Of a stretch of 38,901 bases of DNA, positions 17,300 through 25,469 are shown in pieces. The notes under the pieces were generated by a model. The model was not told the origin of the DNA. It saw only the letters and a program-made list of their open reading frames with translations, and made no database searches. Position 1 is the stretch's first letter. Every line of letters begins with the position of its first letter. Source of the DNA: Bacillus sp. SD075 (GTDB lineage: Bacteria; Bacillota; Bacilli; Bacillales; DSM-1321); contig NZ_JADILK010000040.1 in assembly GCF_017355165.1 (NCBI RefSeq), positions 1 through 38,901 on the forward strand, in the 5' to 3' direction. Made by a program: the position numbers and the translations under genes.

Positions 17300-18091
17300 T
17301 CAAATCCACTCTTTTCCATATTCACGAATGAATGTAATATCTTTTAGATAATGTTCAAGATGCCCTTCATCTATCATCTTTTGAAAAGCAATGTCACCTT
17401 CACTGGCTTTTCTTGTAATTGTTTTACATAACCCTTCTAATCGCAGCAATACCATTTCCAAATAATCTTCTTCTATTCCCTCACCGTAAGAATCAAAAAA
17501 CAATCTAACTCTTTGTTTTATACGGTTAGCGTGCTGTAATGAATTATAATATACTTTCTCACTTGTTTCAGAAAGATAAAATCTACTTAAAGGGACGCAA
17601 GTATAAAGAGTATAAGCTATGTCCCAAAGTCTTGGACCAGGTCCAGCAACATCAAAATCAATAATACCTACTGGTCTTTGATGATTAAAAATAATGTTGT
17701 ATCTAGCAAAATCATTATGGCATAATACCTCCACTTTGTGTGGTGTATTATCTATCGGTTTCCAGTCATCTGATAATGAAAAATCGCTCACAGCATCATG
17801 ATAAAGACGGAGCATCTTCGCTATTTCGTTTAAAACATCATTTGACCACATATATTCCTTTAAAGGATCATTACCAGCTTCACCTTCAATAAATGATAAT
17901 ATCTCCCTTCCTTTTTCATCAATACCTAAAAACTTTGGTGCATAACTGAAACCTTTGTTCTCCAAATGATTTAATAGTTTATGAACCTTGGGACTATCTG
18001 GCTTTAATTCACGTCGTACAGTATCTCCCAAACGATAAATTTTAGAAACATTCCCTCCTGTTAGCATTTCTTCGTTTTCATGGTTTGACAT
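17300..18091 (-). CDS. APH-superfamily small-molecule phosphotransferase
   Basis: A 263-residue protein-kinase-like fold. The N-lobe begins GGNVSKIYRLGDTVRRELKP. The catalytic loop is CHNDFARYNIIF (HxDxxxxN pattern), the metal-binding motif is GIIDFDVAGPGPRLWDIAY, and IEGEAGNDPL forms part of the hinge. The superfamily includes aminoglycoside and choline kinases. The substrate is unknown here, and resistance should not be assumed. The ATG follows AGGGAGG. It is a single gene, convergent with the YczE-like gene and sharing a bidirectional terminator with it. Confidence 0.88.
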   Translation of the reverse strand: MSNHENEEMLTGGNVSKIYRLGDTVRRELKPDSPKVHKLLNHLENKGFSYAPKFLGIDEKGREILSFIEGEAGNDPLKEYMWSNDVLNEIAKMLRLYHDAVSDFSLSDDWKPIDNTPHKVEVLCHNDFARYNIIFNHQRPVGIIDFDVAGPGPRLWDIAYTLYTCVPLSRFYLSETSEKVYYNSLQHANRIKQRVRLFFDSYGEGIEEDYLEMVLLRLEGLCKTITRKASEGDIAFQKMIDEGHLEHYLKDITFIREYGKEWI

Positions 18092-18143
18092 CTATACATC
18101 CCTCCCTAATATGACTTCCTATATCCCATAAAATAATTCCTAT

Positions 18144-18233
18144 TTGTTCAACTCCCCTGCCACATTAGTTTCATAAAGAAATAAGCTGCCTAAAAACAGC
18201 TCTTATCTTCAGCTAATGCCCCCATTAGTTTAA
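18144..18233. repeat. Dispersed repeat R1, copy 2 (full length)
   Basis: TTGTTCAACTCCCCTGCC begins the element, which continues through TTAGTTTCATAAAGAAATA, the hairpin AGCTGCCTAAAAACAGCT, and TCTTCAGCTAATGCCCCCAT to TTAGTTTAA. It has the same parts and order as the other R1 copies. Confidence 0.75.
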
Positions 18234-18397
18234 GGGCATTTACCCTTTTTCAACTCAGTAACCATTTACGATGCATCCATTAGAAATATAAGATTGCCTA
18301 ATGAAAGACGGATACGATAAAGGCAGGAAATGTAGTAAATTTGTACAAGCATGTTTTTTTTCATTTCATATATATAGTAGGAAAAGGAGTGATATAT

Positions 18398-18799
18398 ATG
18401 AAATTTTGTCAAAATATATTATGCCGTCATAATCCATTCTGCGGTCATAATCTATTAACCTCTGATAAGTCATTCTGCAGCGAGAAGAAGTTCTGCTGTG
18501 ATAAAGGAAAGGACAAGGGGCATAAACGAAAAACATTACCGGCAATCGGACAAGCATGTCAGACTCGACGAGAAATAAGCGAGTTTTTAAGAACTTCTAT
18601 CCTAGGTTCACTCATTAGATTTACTACAACCGCTGAACCATATACACCTATATTTGTAGAGTTCCGAAGTTTTGATGCTAATACCGGACAAGTGATAGTT
18701 AATGACAGTGTAATGGGTAATTATTCTATTAACATCTCATCCATTTGTTCCATTACAACGGTTTGTCCGGTTACAACGCAACGAATATTTAATGCCTGA
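18398..18799 (+). CDS. Cys-rich putative spore-surface protein
   Basis: A 133-residue protein not recognised as a named family. The N-terminal half is basic and rich in Cys and His (MKFCQNILCRHNPFCGHNLL, then SFCSEKKFCCDK). The C-terminal half is a Ser/Thr/Ile/Val-rich beta-type domain (SILGSLIRFTTTAEPYTPIF, VEFRSFDANTGQVIVNDSV, SSICSITTVCP). Both the bipartite form and the Cys pairs recall cross-linked Bacillus coat or exosporium proteins, which is inference. AAGGAGTG lies just before the ATG at 18398. Sequence further upstream is open but has no better start. A CATATATAT stretch nearby hints at a late-sporulation -10 element, but the -35 spacing is poor. Confidence 0.75.
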   Translation: MKFCQNILCRHNPFCGHNLLTSDKSFCSEKKFCCDKGKDKGHKRKTLPAIGQACQTRREISEFLRTSILGSLIRFTTTAEPYTPIFVEFRSFDANTGQVIVNDSVMGNYSINISSICSITTVCPVTTQRIFNA

Positions 18800-18830
18800 A
18801 AAGACTATATAGAGGATTGAAAAAAAAGCA

Positions 18831-18868
18831 AAAAACTTCCTAATTGGGCGATGGGGATCAGGAAGTTC
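18831..18868 (+). terminator. Hairpin after the Cys-rich gene
   Basis: AACTTCCT and AGGAAGTT arms around a loop of about 22 bases, some 40 bases after the stop. There is only a weak T tail, so terminator function is uncertain. Confidence 0.4.
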
Positions 18869-18928
18869 TAAAGTTCTGCAAATCCTAGCATCCTTTCATA
18901 CCCTCCACCATTCCAATTAGGATAAATG

Positions 18929-19185
18929 AGGCTGGGACATAAGTATTTTAGTCAACGATAAACCCGATCTATAAGCGGAATTTCCGGCGAATAGATCGGG
19001 TCTTTATTTGTTTCTTTTCCATTCCATAGATTTTGTTGCTTTTTGCATCCTATTTTTAAACATCTAGTGTAATGGAGCGGTAGACCATCGACTACTAAGG
19101 GAAATAGAGGAAAGGCTGAGACCCGCAGGCTTGCCGAGGAGGCCCCGCTTCCTCCCCGCGGGTGTCTGTAGCGCAATGGAACGAA
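18929..19185. repeat. Bacillus-type intergenic repeat (GAGGCTGGGACATAA element with GC-rich tail)
   Basis: It starts with GAGGCTGGGACATAA. An inverted repeat follows (CCCGATCTAT with ATAGATCGGG, inner arms GGAA/TTCC). It ends in an unusually GC-rich part with CCCGCAGG, GAGGAGGCCCCG and CCCCGCGGGT, flanked by AATGGAGCGG and GTAGCGCAATGGA. I know such sequences as common non-coding repeats of Bacillus genomes. GC content contrasts sharply with the AT-rich surroundings. Frames running through it are not genes. In 19240-19534 I see no gene. Confidence 0.7.
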
Positions 19186-19534
19186 CTTGTTCTTACAGCT
19201 TGAATGGATGAATAAAAACAACATATACGAAAGCAGCATGATATTTAATAGGTAGAATAACGTAGAATGATTCGTCTTTGAGGATGGTTTATTTAGTTAT
19301 CTCCCAGCCTTTTTGCCCTGTTGTTACTATCATAAATCCACGGCCCCTTCTATTTCGAGTGGGATCTCTACTGATAAATGGGAACAGTTAATGCTGTACC
19401 GTATTCCAAATATGTTGCCTGAAACTCATTCACCTTACATGGAAAAACCATAGCTGGTGAACAGTTCCTAATAATGAAGTAAAGCACTCTTTAGTTCAAC
19501 ATGAGTGTAGTGTATGTAGTAAATTTGGCTCTTA

Positions 19535-20293
19535 TTATATGTACTCGATGTCGAAATGAGAGGATATCAATTCCATGCTTTGTAAATCCCATTCAAAGGT
19601 AAGTATAGCTGATTGTCTTGAATTATGTGTTAGGAGGGGGACACCATTTTTTATAATCATGCTCTCTGCCTCCCAAAAACGGACCGTTTCGTCTTCGCCA
19701 GTACGATTACAGACAATTACGGGCAGTCCTGTTTCTAAAGATCTTTGTTCCCATTCTCCCTCTGGACCATGTAATCCGGGACCCCAGGAAGACGGTGCTA
19801 TTAATATTTCTGCCCCTTTTTCAAGCAAGCCGTGAGCAATATTTTGGGTATATGCGTCTGCACAAATCATAATGCCAACTTCAACATTGTCTGTTTTTAT
19901 TGTTTCTATTACATCCCCTGAAGCTGACCAATCATCAATGACACTGATTTTTCTCTGTTTACCTAATATATGACCTTTTTTATCTATGACAAACACAGAA
20001 TTATACAACTCTCCGTCACAGCCTTTTTCAGGGCAACCCAAAAACAGAGTGCTTTTCAAATTCTTTAGTTTACGGCCCAAATTACTCATCCAAGCATCAG
20101 GCTGCCTGTTAATCCATCCAGTCCCAATCTTATGATTGAATTGAAGTCCGCTGACACATAGTTCGGGTGTTATAATCCATTCGGCGTTATTATTTGAAGC
20201 AATATGAACGGCTTGTTCAATAAGTTTTTGGTTATATTCCACATCACCTGCAATAGGCAATAGGTGTAGTAAAGATATTTTTATTTTTCCCAT
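19535..20293 (-). CDS. Nitrilase-superfamily carbon-nitrogen hydrolase
   Basis: About 252 residues from the ATG at 20293, which is preceded by GGGGAG at six bases; an upstream GTG at 20314 is less likely. The catalytic triad of the superfamily is visible: Glu44 in ITPELCVSGL, Lys115 in GKQRKISVIDDW, and Cys144 in VGIMICADAY. These cytosolic enzymes hydrolyse amides or nitriles (omega-amidase, carbamoylputrescine amidase, and others). Features such as HGLLEKGAEILIAPSSWGPG do not fix the substrate. It is single and flanked by repeat-derived sequence, so context gives no pathway. Confidence 0.88.
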   Translation of the reverse strand: MGKIKISLLHLLPIAGDVEYNQKLIEQAVHIASNNNAEWIITPELCVSGLQFNHKIGTGWINRQPDAWMSNLGRKLKNLKSTLFLGCPEKGCDGELYNSVFVIDKKGHILGKQRKISVIDDWSASGDVIETIKTDNVEVGIMICADAYTQNIAHGLLEKGAEILIAPSSWGPGLHGPEGEWEQRSLETGLPVIVCNRTGEDETVRFWEAESMIIKNGVPLLTHNSRQSAILTFEWDLQSMELISSHFDIEYI

Positions 20294-20362
20294 AATGCTC
20301 TCCCCAACATCCACTTATATTATTGGTTATGCTTGTAATGATTGTAGCATAGACATCGATTT

Positions 20363-20400
20363 CTTGTTCAACTATCCTGCCCCGTTGGTTCATTAGGAAA
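20363..20400. repeat. Dispersed repeat R1, left half (copy 9)
   Basis: TTGTTCAACTATCCTGCCCC and GTTGGTTCATTAGGAA match the left half of R1 copy 2. The hairpin half is replaced by another inverted repeat, AGCCCCT/AGGGCT at about 20431-20460. Confidence 0.55.
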
Positions 20401-20577
20401 TTCAACAACACCACTAACGAACCTTGAAAAAAATAGCCCCTGCTCAATATGAATAAGGGCTGGATTATGCAGCAAACAATTTAGTGAAAGCTGTGCCTTA
20501 CCTGCTTTCTTATCTGCGGAAACTCCTCGTGCCTGTTCACATGAACTTGGCTGTTTTTTGTTTATTTAACTTCGACA

Positions 20578-22136
20578 TTAATCTTGTTTGACTAATTGTA
20601 TGTTTTTATTTTTCAATTGACGATTTTCAATTGCAACACTAACAACATGTTCCCAAGAATTCGCATAAATTTCCTGGTTGAATTTTCTTTCAACCTTTTT
20701 TAGAGCAGCCTTCCCCATCTTTATGGTTGCATTCGGATGTTGAACATGGAAATCATCGCTTCTGCTAGCATATCTATATTATTTTTTTGAACTAAAACTC
20801 CATTTTCTCCATTGTCAATTAATTCATGAGGTCCATATCTAATATCATAACTCACTACAGCTGTAGCATTAGACATGCTCTCTAATATAGAAAGGGAAAA
20901 CCCTTCCGTTTTTGAAGCTAAGATACTGAAAAGAGCAATTTGATAAATTTTAGATGGTTCCTGGGTATATCCATTCAATTTTATGTAATCTGTAAGATTA
21001 GCATGATCAATAATCTTTTGTAACTCCGCTTTTTCCGAACCGTCTCCCCAAAACTCTAACTTCGCATCCGGAACTATCTTTACAACGATTTCAAATGCCT
21101 TAATAATATGATCTAAATTTTTAATGGCTGAGTACCTACTAATAACTACGGCTAGCCTTTCGTCTTTAACTAAACCAGGCCGGCCAAACCATCCAGTTTT
21201 TAAATGTGTTTTCGTCGCATGAGGAATAACATGCAAATTCGTTCTTTTCCCAAATCTATTTTCAATATCTGTCTTTTGTTGTTCCGTAAGAACTAAAGCA
21301 GCATCAATATGATCTAAATGATTGATTCCTGTTTGGACAGTTGAAGCGATGTCAGAATCAGCTTCCCATGGTGCCGTAAGGTGACTACTGTGTAACCGCC
21401 AGATTTTAGTAGCATTCTTATTCTTTACATTTATCATTAATACGTCAGTTTTCCGGGCATCTGCAACTAATACTGGGTTATCTGCTTCTTTAATTACTCG
21501 TTCGATCCAATCTAATTTTAGTTGATCATCATTGCTATAAATAGCCTTTATATCCCCATTTTCTTCAAACCAATTTACTCGAATAGCCTTGCCGTTTTCG
21601 GGATTTACCCATTTTGATAAATAAGCTTGGGAGCTGCTATTGTAAAAATTCATTTGTCTTGGTTTATTTGAAGCAAAATCCATAAAAGAAACTTTTCTTA
21701 TCAAGCCATACTCATCATACACTTCTTTTTTGGTTCGATATCTTTGTTCATTAAAATAATCAATGAAATCTAAAGGCCCGTCTTCGTGAAATTTTTTATA
21801 TTTCGTGTAAAGCCCATTTTCGTAAACCCTAAAAGCGTTATGTCCAACATGTGGATCTAAATATCCGGTCTCATGTGTAACTTCTGCAATCGTTAAATCC
21901 TCTTCACTTCCACAAAGCTCTTCATAGAGATTTAAAACTTTAACTTTTTCGTTTAGTTGTCCAAACTCTATTAATTTTTCTCGGATTCTTTCGTATCTCG
22001 TATCAAAATTGAATGTGAGTATATGCGTATCATAGCCCATTTCTGCAAATGTATTGGCTTGAGCTAACGAAGCCTTCGTTAACCCACCGCGCTGCACATC
22101 CAAAGAACCTATTAAAAAAAACATTGTTGCTTTCAT
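20578..22136 (-). pseudogene. Glycosyltransferase (TagE/GT4-like), frameshifted near the 3' end
   Basis: The main frame runs from the ATG 22136 (GGGAGA site; an upstream TTG at 22154 is less likely) to a TAA at 20723-20721, about 471 residues. It is a GT-B glycosyltransferase resembling poly(glycerol-phosphate) glucosyltransferases: N-terminal FLIGSLDVQRGGLTKASLAQ, nucleotide-sugar domain VVISRYSAIKNLDHIIKAFE, and EGFSLSILESMSNATAVVSYD (E-x7-E). At about 20740 a missing base breaks the frame. Beyond it another frame continues naturally (HPNATIKMGKAALKKVERKF, NQEIYANSWEHVVSVAIENR) to a TAA at 20580-20578, giving about 50 more residues. The product is therefore a C-terminally truncated enzyme that may still fold, or there is a sequencing error. 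Confidence 0.8.
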
Positions 22137-22154
22137 TATTTTTTCTCCCGTCAA

Positions 22155-22535
22155 TTATAAATATTTTCATCCAATTACATTATATAGCAATTTATTCATC
22201 CATTCACACTAAATATATTTCTTCACACTAAAATAAATAAGAATTTAGAACTATAAAAATAACCAGGGGACATAATACTAAAGTTTGGTATAACGAAAAT
22301 AAGCCCTCTCCATTTGGAGAAGGCCGTTAGTTCAAGAAGAAGGAACAAATCTCAATTTAAATACTTTTCATGGTTTTTACTGGGTTTCCAGATAAATACG
22401 AATGATACCCTAATCTTCAACAAAATGGAAACAAACCCTTGCTTCCATGAGCAAAGGGCTGTTTTTTTATGAGTTTCTTTTATGATTCGTTTATAGCCAA
22501 ATTTACGTAACGTGTTTTCATACTTGAACGGACAT
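22155..22535. other. Gene-free spacer with two hairpins
   Basis: I find no gene here. GCCCTCTCC/GGAGAAGGC (about 22302-22324) leads into an R1-like CCGTTAGTTCAAGAAGAA. CCCTTGCT/AGCAAAGGG (about 22436-22460) is followed by CTG and a T run, a terminator shape on the plus strand without an upstream plus-strand gene. Confidence 0.5.
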
Positions 22536-22576
22536 TAAAAAAACAACCCGTTCGGAAAAGTGTTTTTACGAACGGT
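22536..22576 (-). terminator. Intrinsic terminator of the VanW operon
   Basis: On the minus strand CCGTTCG and CGAACGG form the arms, followed by GTTG and seven T. It begins within the last codons of the VanW gene. Confidence 0.8.
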
Positions 22577-23477
22577 AAATCTGTTCTTTTGATATCTGAT
22601 TGGAAGCAGCGGGAACTTTTCGTGTCTTATAATTTATCATATCTGAAGAGTAAATCATGATACTTACCATTCCTCCTTGCGTTGTAGCTCGGATTAGGAT
22701 AGGTTGATTGTACTTGTTTTTAAAACTAAAATCAGGACCATACCAGCTTACTGTAGCATCGCGGCCAGATGGAACATACGGGACGCTCCTAGTGTGGGAA
22801 TAGCGTTGAATAGTTTGCAGCCCTGCATTGTCGATGGCATTAAACAGGGTGGATGACACCTGACAAATCCCTCCACCAATCCCTTCGGAAAACTCTCCTT
22901 TAACGATAACTCGAGCGAGCATATATCCTTTATTAACTGACCTCTTGCCTACGGTTTGATTAAAAGAAAACACCTCTCCTGGAAACACGACATGATTATT
23001 AATGGCTTCTGTAGCAAGCGCGATATTATTTGTACGATTTTTGTTGTTCACATTAAAATAAGTTCTATATTCACCTATCTTTTTTCCACGGATCTCCGCA
23101 AGTAATTCGCTGTCCACCTTTGGATGAACAGCAAGCAAAGGTACTTCTAGTTTGTATGCCCTACTGCTGTACAAAAGGGAATAAAATTGCTCTTTAAATG
23201 CTTGATGGTATAGCTTGTAACCTACCCGCTCCGGAATGATATTACCTAGTTTATCCATTGTGGCATTTATAGGTTTTTGGTACACTTGCCGGTCGATTTT
23301 TCCGACAAATTGATTGTATTTATGCACGTCCATGATAGGAACGTCCAATAAGGGCATAGTTATATCAGCATGGTTGACGCTAGCAATCGTTTTTCCTTGG
23401 TGGGTTATCGATAAGCTTTCAGAAATATTCACTGGTTGAACGAATAGTAAAAGTCCGGCAATCCATGATAATCGCAT
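22566..23477 (-). CDS. VanW-family protein
   Basis: About 303 residues from the ATG at 23477 behind GGGGGTG; a GTG at 23492 is also possible. A short hydrophobic N-terminus (RLSWIAGLLLFVQ) suggests export. The VanW domain fills residues of about 140-285: YFNVNNKNRTNNIALATEAI, NNHVVFPGEVFSFNQTVGKR, then EFSEGIGGGICQVSSTLFNA and SHTRSVPYVPSGRDATVSW. VanW genes occur in vanB operons and widely in spore formers; the biochemical role is not settled. The gene follows a secreted protein gene on the same strand with a gap of about 50 bases, and the two probably form an operon ended by a strong terminator. Confidence 0.9.
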   Translation of the reverse strand: MRLSWIAGLLLFVQPVNISESLSITHQGKTIASVNHADITMPLLDVPIMDVHKYNQFVGKIDRQVYQKPINATMDKLGNIIPERVGYKLYHQAFKEQFYSLLYSSRAYKLEVPLLAVHPKVDSELLAEIRGKKIGEYRTYFNVNNKNRTNNIALATEAINNHVVFPGEVFSFNQTVGKRSVNKGYMLARVIVKGEFSEGIGGGICQVSSTLFNAIDNAGLQTIQRYSHTRSVPYVPSGRDATVSWYGPDFSFKNKYNQPILIRATTQGGMVSIMIYSSDMINYKTRKVPAASNQISKEQIYRS

Positions 23478-23529
23478 AGAATGCACCCCCACACTGGATT
23501 GGAATTTTGTTTTCGAATCTTCACAAATC

Positions 23530-24390
23530 TCATTTTAAGTCTTCATAGATCGCATCTTGATCAATGAACCAGCGATCAGTCAAACTATCCCTTCGAATCA
23601 TAAAATGGATGACCTTACTTTCACTTCCTTCTCTCTCTTTATAAATCTTCACTTGAACCGGTACATCCACGAATAGTAATCCGTTTGCGTCTTCAAGTGG
23701 TTGTCTTGAAAAATCTCTAACTCCAAAGTATGTAATTTTTTCAGCAAGTTTAATGAAACGATGAGTATCATCCGTATTTGATAAGGTCATTGATAATAAT
23801 TTTCCATCTCCTTGATTCATGGCAATGGTAAACATGTGGATAAGTTCGTAGGGACTTACCGTACTTAAATACTCATCAAGCTTACCGGCCGCTTTCAATA
23901 TCATTAATTTATGAGCGGGATCTTCATTTTTCAAACGATGTGTTAAACTTCCATAGAAATGAATGCAGAAGTGTCCTGAAAACCCATTTTGAAGAGAACC
24001 GGCTCCATGTGGCATTCCATTCATAGAGGCAGCGATCATTTGATTATTAATCAATACAATAATGGCTCTTCTTTTCCAACTCCATTTATTATGATAAATT
24101 TCCTTCATAATCCTAGTATCAGCCTTGGTTAGTGGCTGAGCATCGGCATGATGACTACCTGCTCTTCGTTGAACCTTAAATGATAATCCCGTTTCAATGT
24201 CTATAATGGTGAAATTTGTTCTATTAGGAATAGTGTCGTTTACTATCTCCCAAGGTACTATCTCAATTTTAAAGTTTATAGGTACTTCTTCATCTTCCCA
24301 ATCAATTGCATAGACCGAATCATTCACCATTAAGACAAATATAAAAATAAAAATTGCGATAAATCCTTTATAACATTTTTTTCTGTTCAT
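23530..24390 (-). CDS. Secreted protein of unknown function with HFCIHF motif
   Basis: A 286-residue protein with a signal peptide (basic MNRKKCYKG, a hydrophobic core, VYA before residue 30). The central part has closely spaced conserved-looking motifs: FTIIDIETGLSFKVQRRAGS, HHADAQPLTKADTRIMKEIY, WSWKRRAIIVLINN, AASMNGMPHGAG and NGFSGHFCIHFYGSLTH. His-rich clusters plus one Cys between His residues look like a catalytic or metal-binding site. I have the impression of related secreted proteins in Firmicutes but no named function. The C-terminal 130 residues look like a separate domain resembling a secreted-protein stress module. GGAG precedes the ATG. It is upstream of and probably co-transcribed with the VanW gene, so a cell-envelope role is likely. 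Confidence 0.82.
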   Translation of the reverse strand: MNRKKCYKGFIAIFIFIFVLMVNDSVYAIDWEDEEVPINFKIEIVPWEIVNDTIPNRTNFTIIDIETGLSFKVQRRAGSHHADAQPLTKADTRIMKEIYHNKWSWKRRAIIVLINNQMIAASMNGMPHGAGSLQNGFSGHFCIHFYGSLTHRLKNEDPAHKLMILKAAGKLDEYLSTVSPYELIHMFTIAMNQGDGKLLSMTLSNTDDTHRFIKLAEKITYFGVRDFSRQPLEDANGLLFVDVPVQVKIYKEREGSESKVIHFMIRRDSLTDRWFIDQDAIYEDLK

Positions 24391-25048
24391 ATGGTTTCTC
24401 CTGCGTTTTTCTTATTATTACAGGACAGGACCATTTGAATACCTTTGAAAATTTGGAAATTTTTCAAATAAAACTCCAAAATGTTAATTGCTGTTGTAAA
24501 GGTTTGGGGGGAATCAGCTATAAAGGCTTCAAATGGCTCAATCAAAAAGTTCATTTGAAAGTGAACGACAGGATGTAAAACACATCTTACGTTGCATAAC
24601 TCCACATTTAAAAAAATGAACCAACTACGTCAGTTCTCCCCTTGACCTTTCTCTACTGATTAGGGAGAAAATGGTTAAATTAGGGGCTGCCTTTATGAGG
24701 ACAAGTTATAGAAGATGGAGAGACTATCCTTTTTCTAAGGAAAGAGACAATGATTTCCTAGACCCCTATTGGGCGAATGGAACCTTCTGAAAATATTGAT
24801 TGGGTAACAGAGTTATTCATTGTAGGGGAGACATTAAAGTCGTTAACTTCCCGGCAAATACGAATCGTACAATATTGAAACCGAGTGTTGCCAGGGTGCA
24901 ATAAACGATACTTTTGTTATGACGTGTTTTTTTAAAAATCATTAGGATGTTGCACGTCCAAATCAATAGGGCAGAACTCTCTCTACTGTGCTGTTTTCCA
25001 GCTTTCCCTTCTGGGTATAAAATCTAAATACGCTTCCATAATATTTTT
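24391..25048. other. Gene-free stretch
   Basis: Frames here, including one of 72 codons at 24387-24605, have no ribosome site and no recognisable product. I see no clear gene or RNA. Confidence 0.4.
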
Positions 25049-25073
25049 GGTTCAGGTTAAGCTAACCTGAACC
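25049..25073. other. Perfect 11-bp inverted repeat
   Basis: GGTTCAGGTTA and TAACCTGAACC flank AGC. The hairpin is isolated, next to R1 copy 3, without a T run on the minus strand and with only CTTT on the plus strand. Confidence 0.6.
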
Positions 25074-25078
25074 TTTAG

Positions 25079-25142
25079 TACATAAAGAATGAGCTGCATT
25101 AAAGTCAGCCCCGATCTTCAGCTAAAGCACCCCGATACACAA
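25079..25142. repeat. Dispersed repeat R1, copy 3
   Basis: CATAAAGAATGAGCTGCATT, AAAGTCAGCCCCGATCTTCA and GCTAAAGCACCCCGAT follow the R1 pattern closely. It lies between the palindrome at 25049 and the epimerase remnant. Confidence 0.75.
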
Positions 25143-25203
25143 TTGTTTCGAACTGCGACACAATAACTTTCCCTAGGCTGATTTCGTAAACATTGTTGCT
25201 TTT

Positions 25204-25409
25204 TAGTAGGAGTGCCATTGACAAATTCGATGCATAAAAATGAAATTCAGGTAATTCTGGAGGGCTTTAAGGTTAACTGGCTTTAGCTTATTAGGAGTAG
25301 GTCCTGCAAAAGAATCATCGCCAATAAATTTGTTTCTCGTATCCTCTAGTAAATGTTCACATACATCTGATCGGATAAACCCTCAGGTACCAGTGACAAG
25401 TATATTCAT
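25204..25409 (-). pseudogene. NAD-dependent epimerase (YtcB-like), N-terminal remnant
   Basis: From the ATG at 25409 the frame reads MNILVTGT, a stop, then GFIRSDVCEHLLEDTRNKF, IGDDSFAGPTPNKLKPVNLK, ALQNYLNF and ends at a TAA at 25206-25204. This is the Rossmann start of a nucleotide-sugar epimerase (GxxGFIGS region with the second Gly lost to TGA). The GPTP-x-xLK-x-xNLK stretch recalls B. subtilis YtcB, encoded near cotS/cotSA. Only about 68 codons remain. It lies directly downstream of the cotSA-like gene, as expected for the old order. Confidence 0.75.
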
Positions 25410-25469
25410 GTACGAATAACATCAATATGGTGTCATCCATATTCAGATAATCTTGATCCGTCCATCCAG

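Noticed and set aside
17300..18091. Aminoglycoside resistance kinase
   Set aside because: The fold and catalytic motifs fit, but nothing specific points to an antibiotic substrate, so only a general phosphotransferase is called.
18952..19239. A 95-codon minus-strand frame in the GC-rich region
   Set aside because: It runs through the composite repeat, is interrupted by repeat hairpins, and has no ribosome site or family pattern.
22430..22470. Plus-strand terminator of an unseen gene
   Set aside because: The shape is right, but no plus-strand gene precedes it; it is noted only within the spacer.
24387..24605. A 72-codon minus-strand frame upstream of the secreted HFCIHF protein
   Set aside because: No ribosome site, no recognisable motif, and its end overlaps the start of the real gene.
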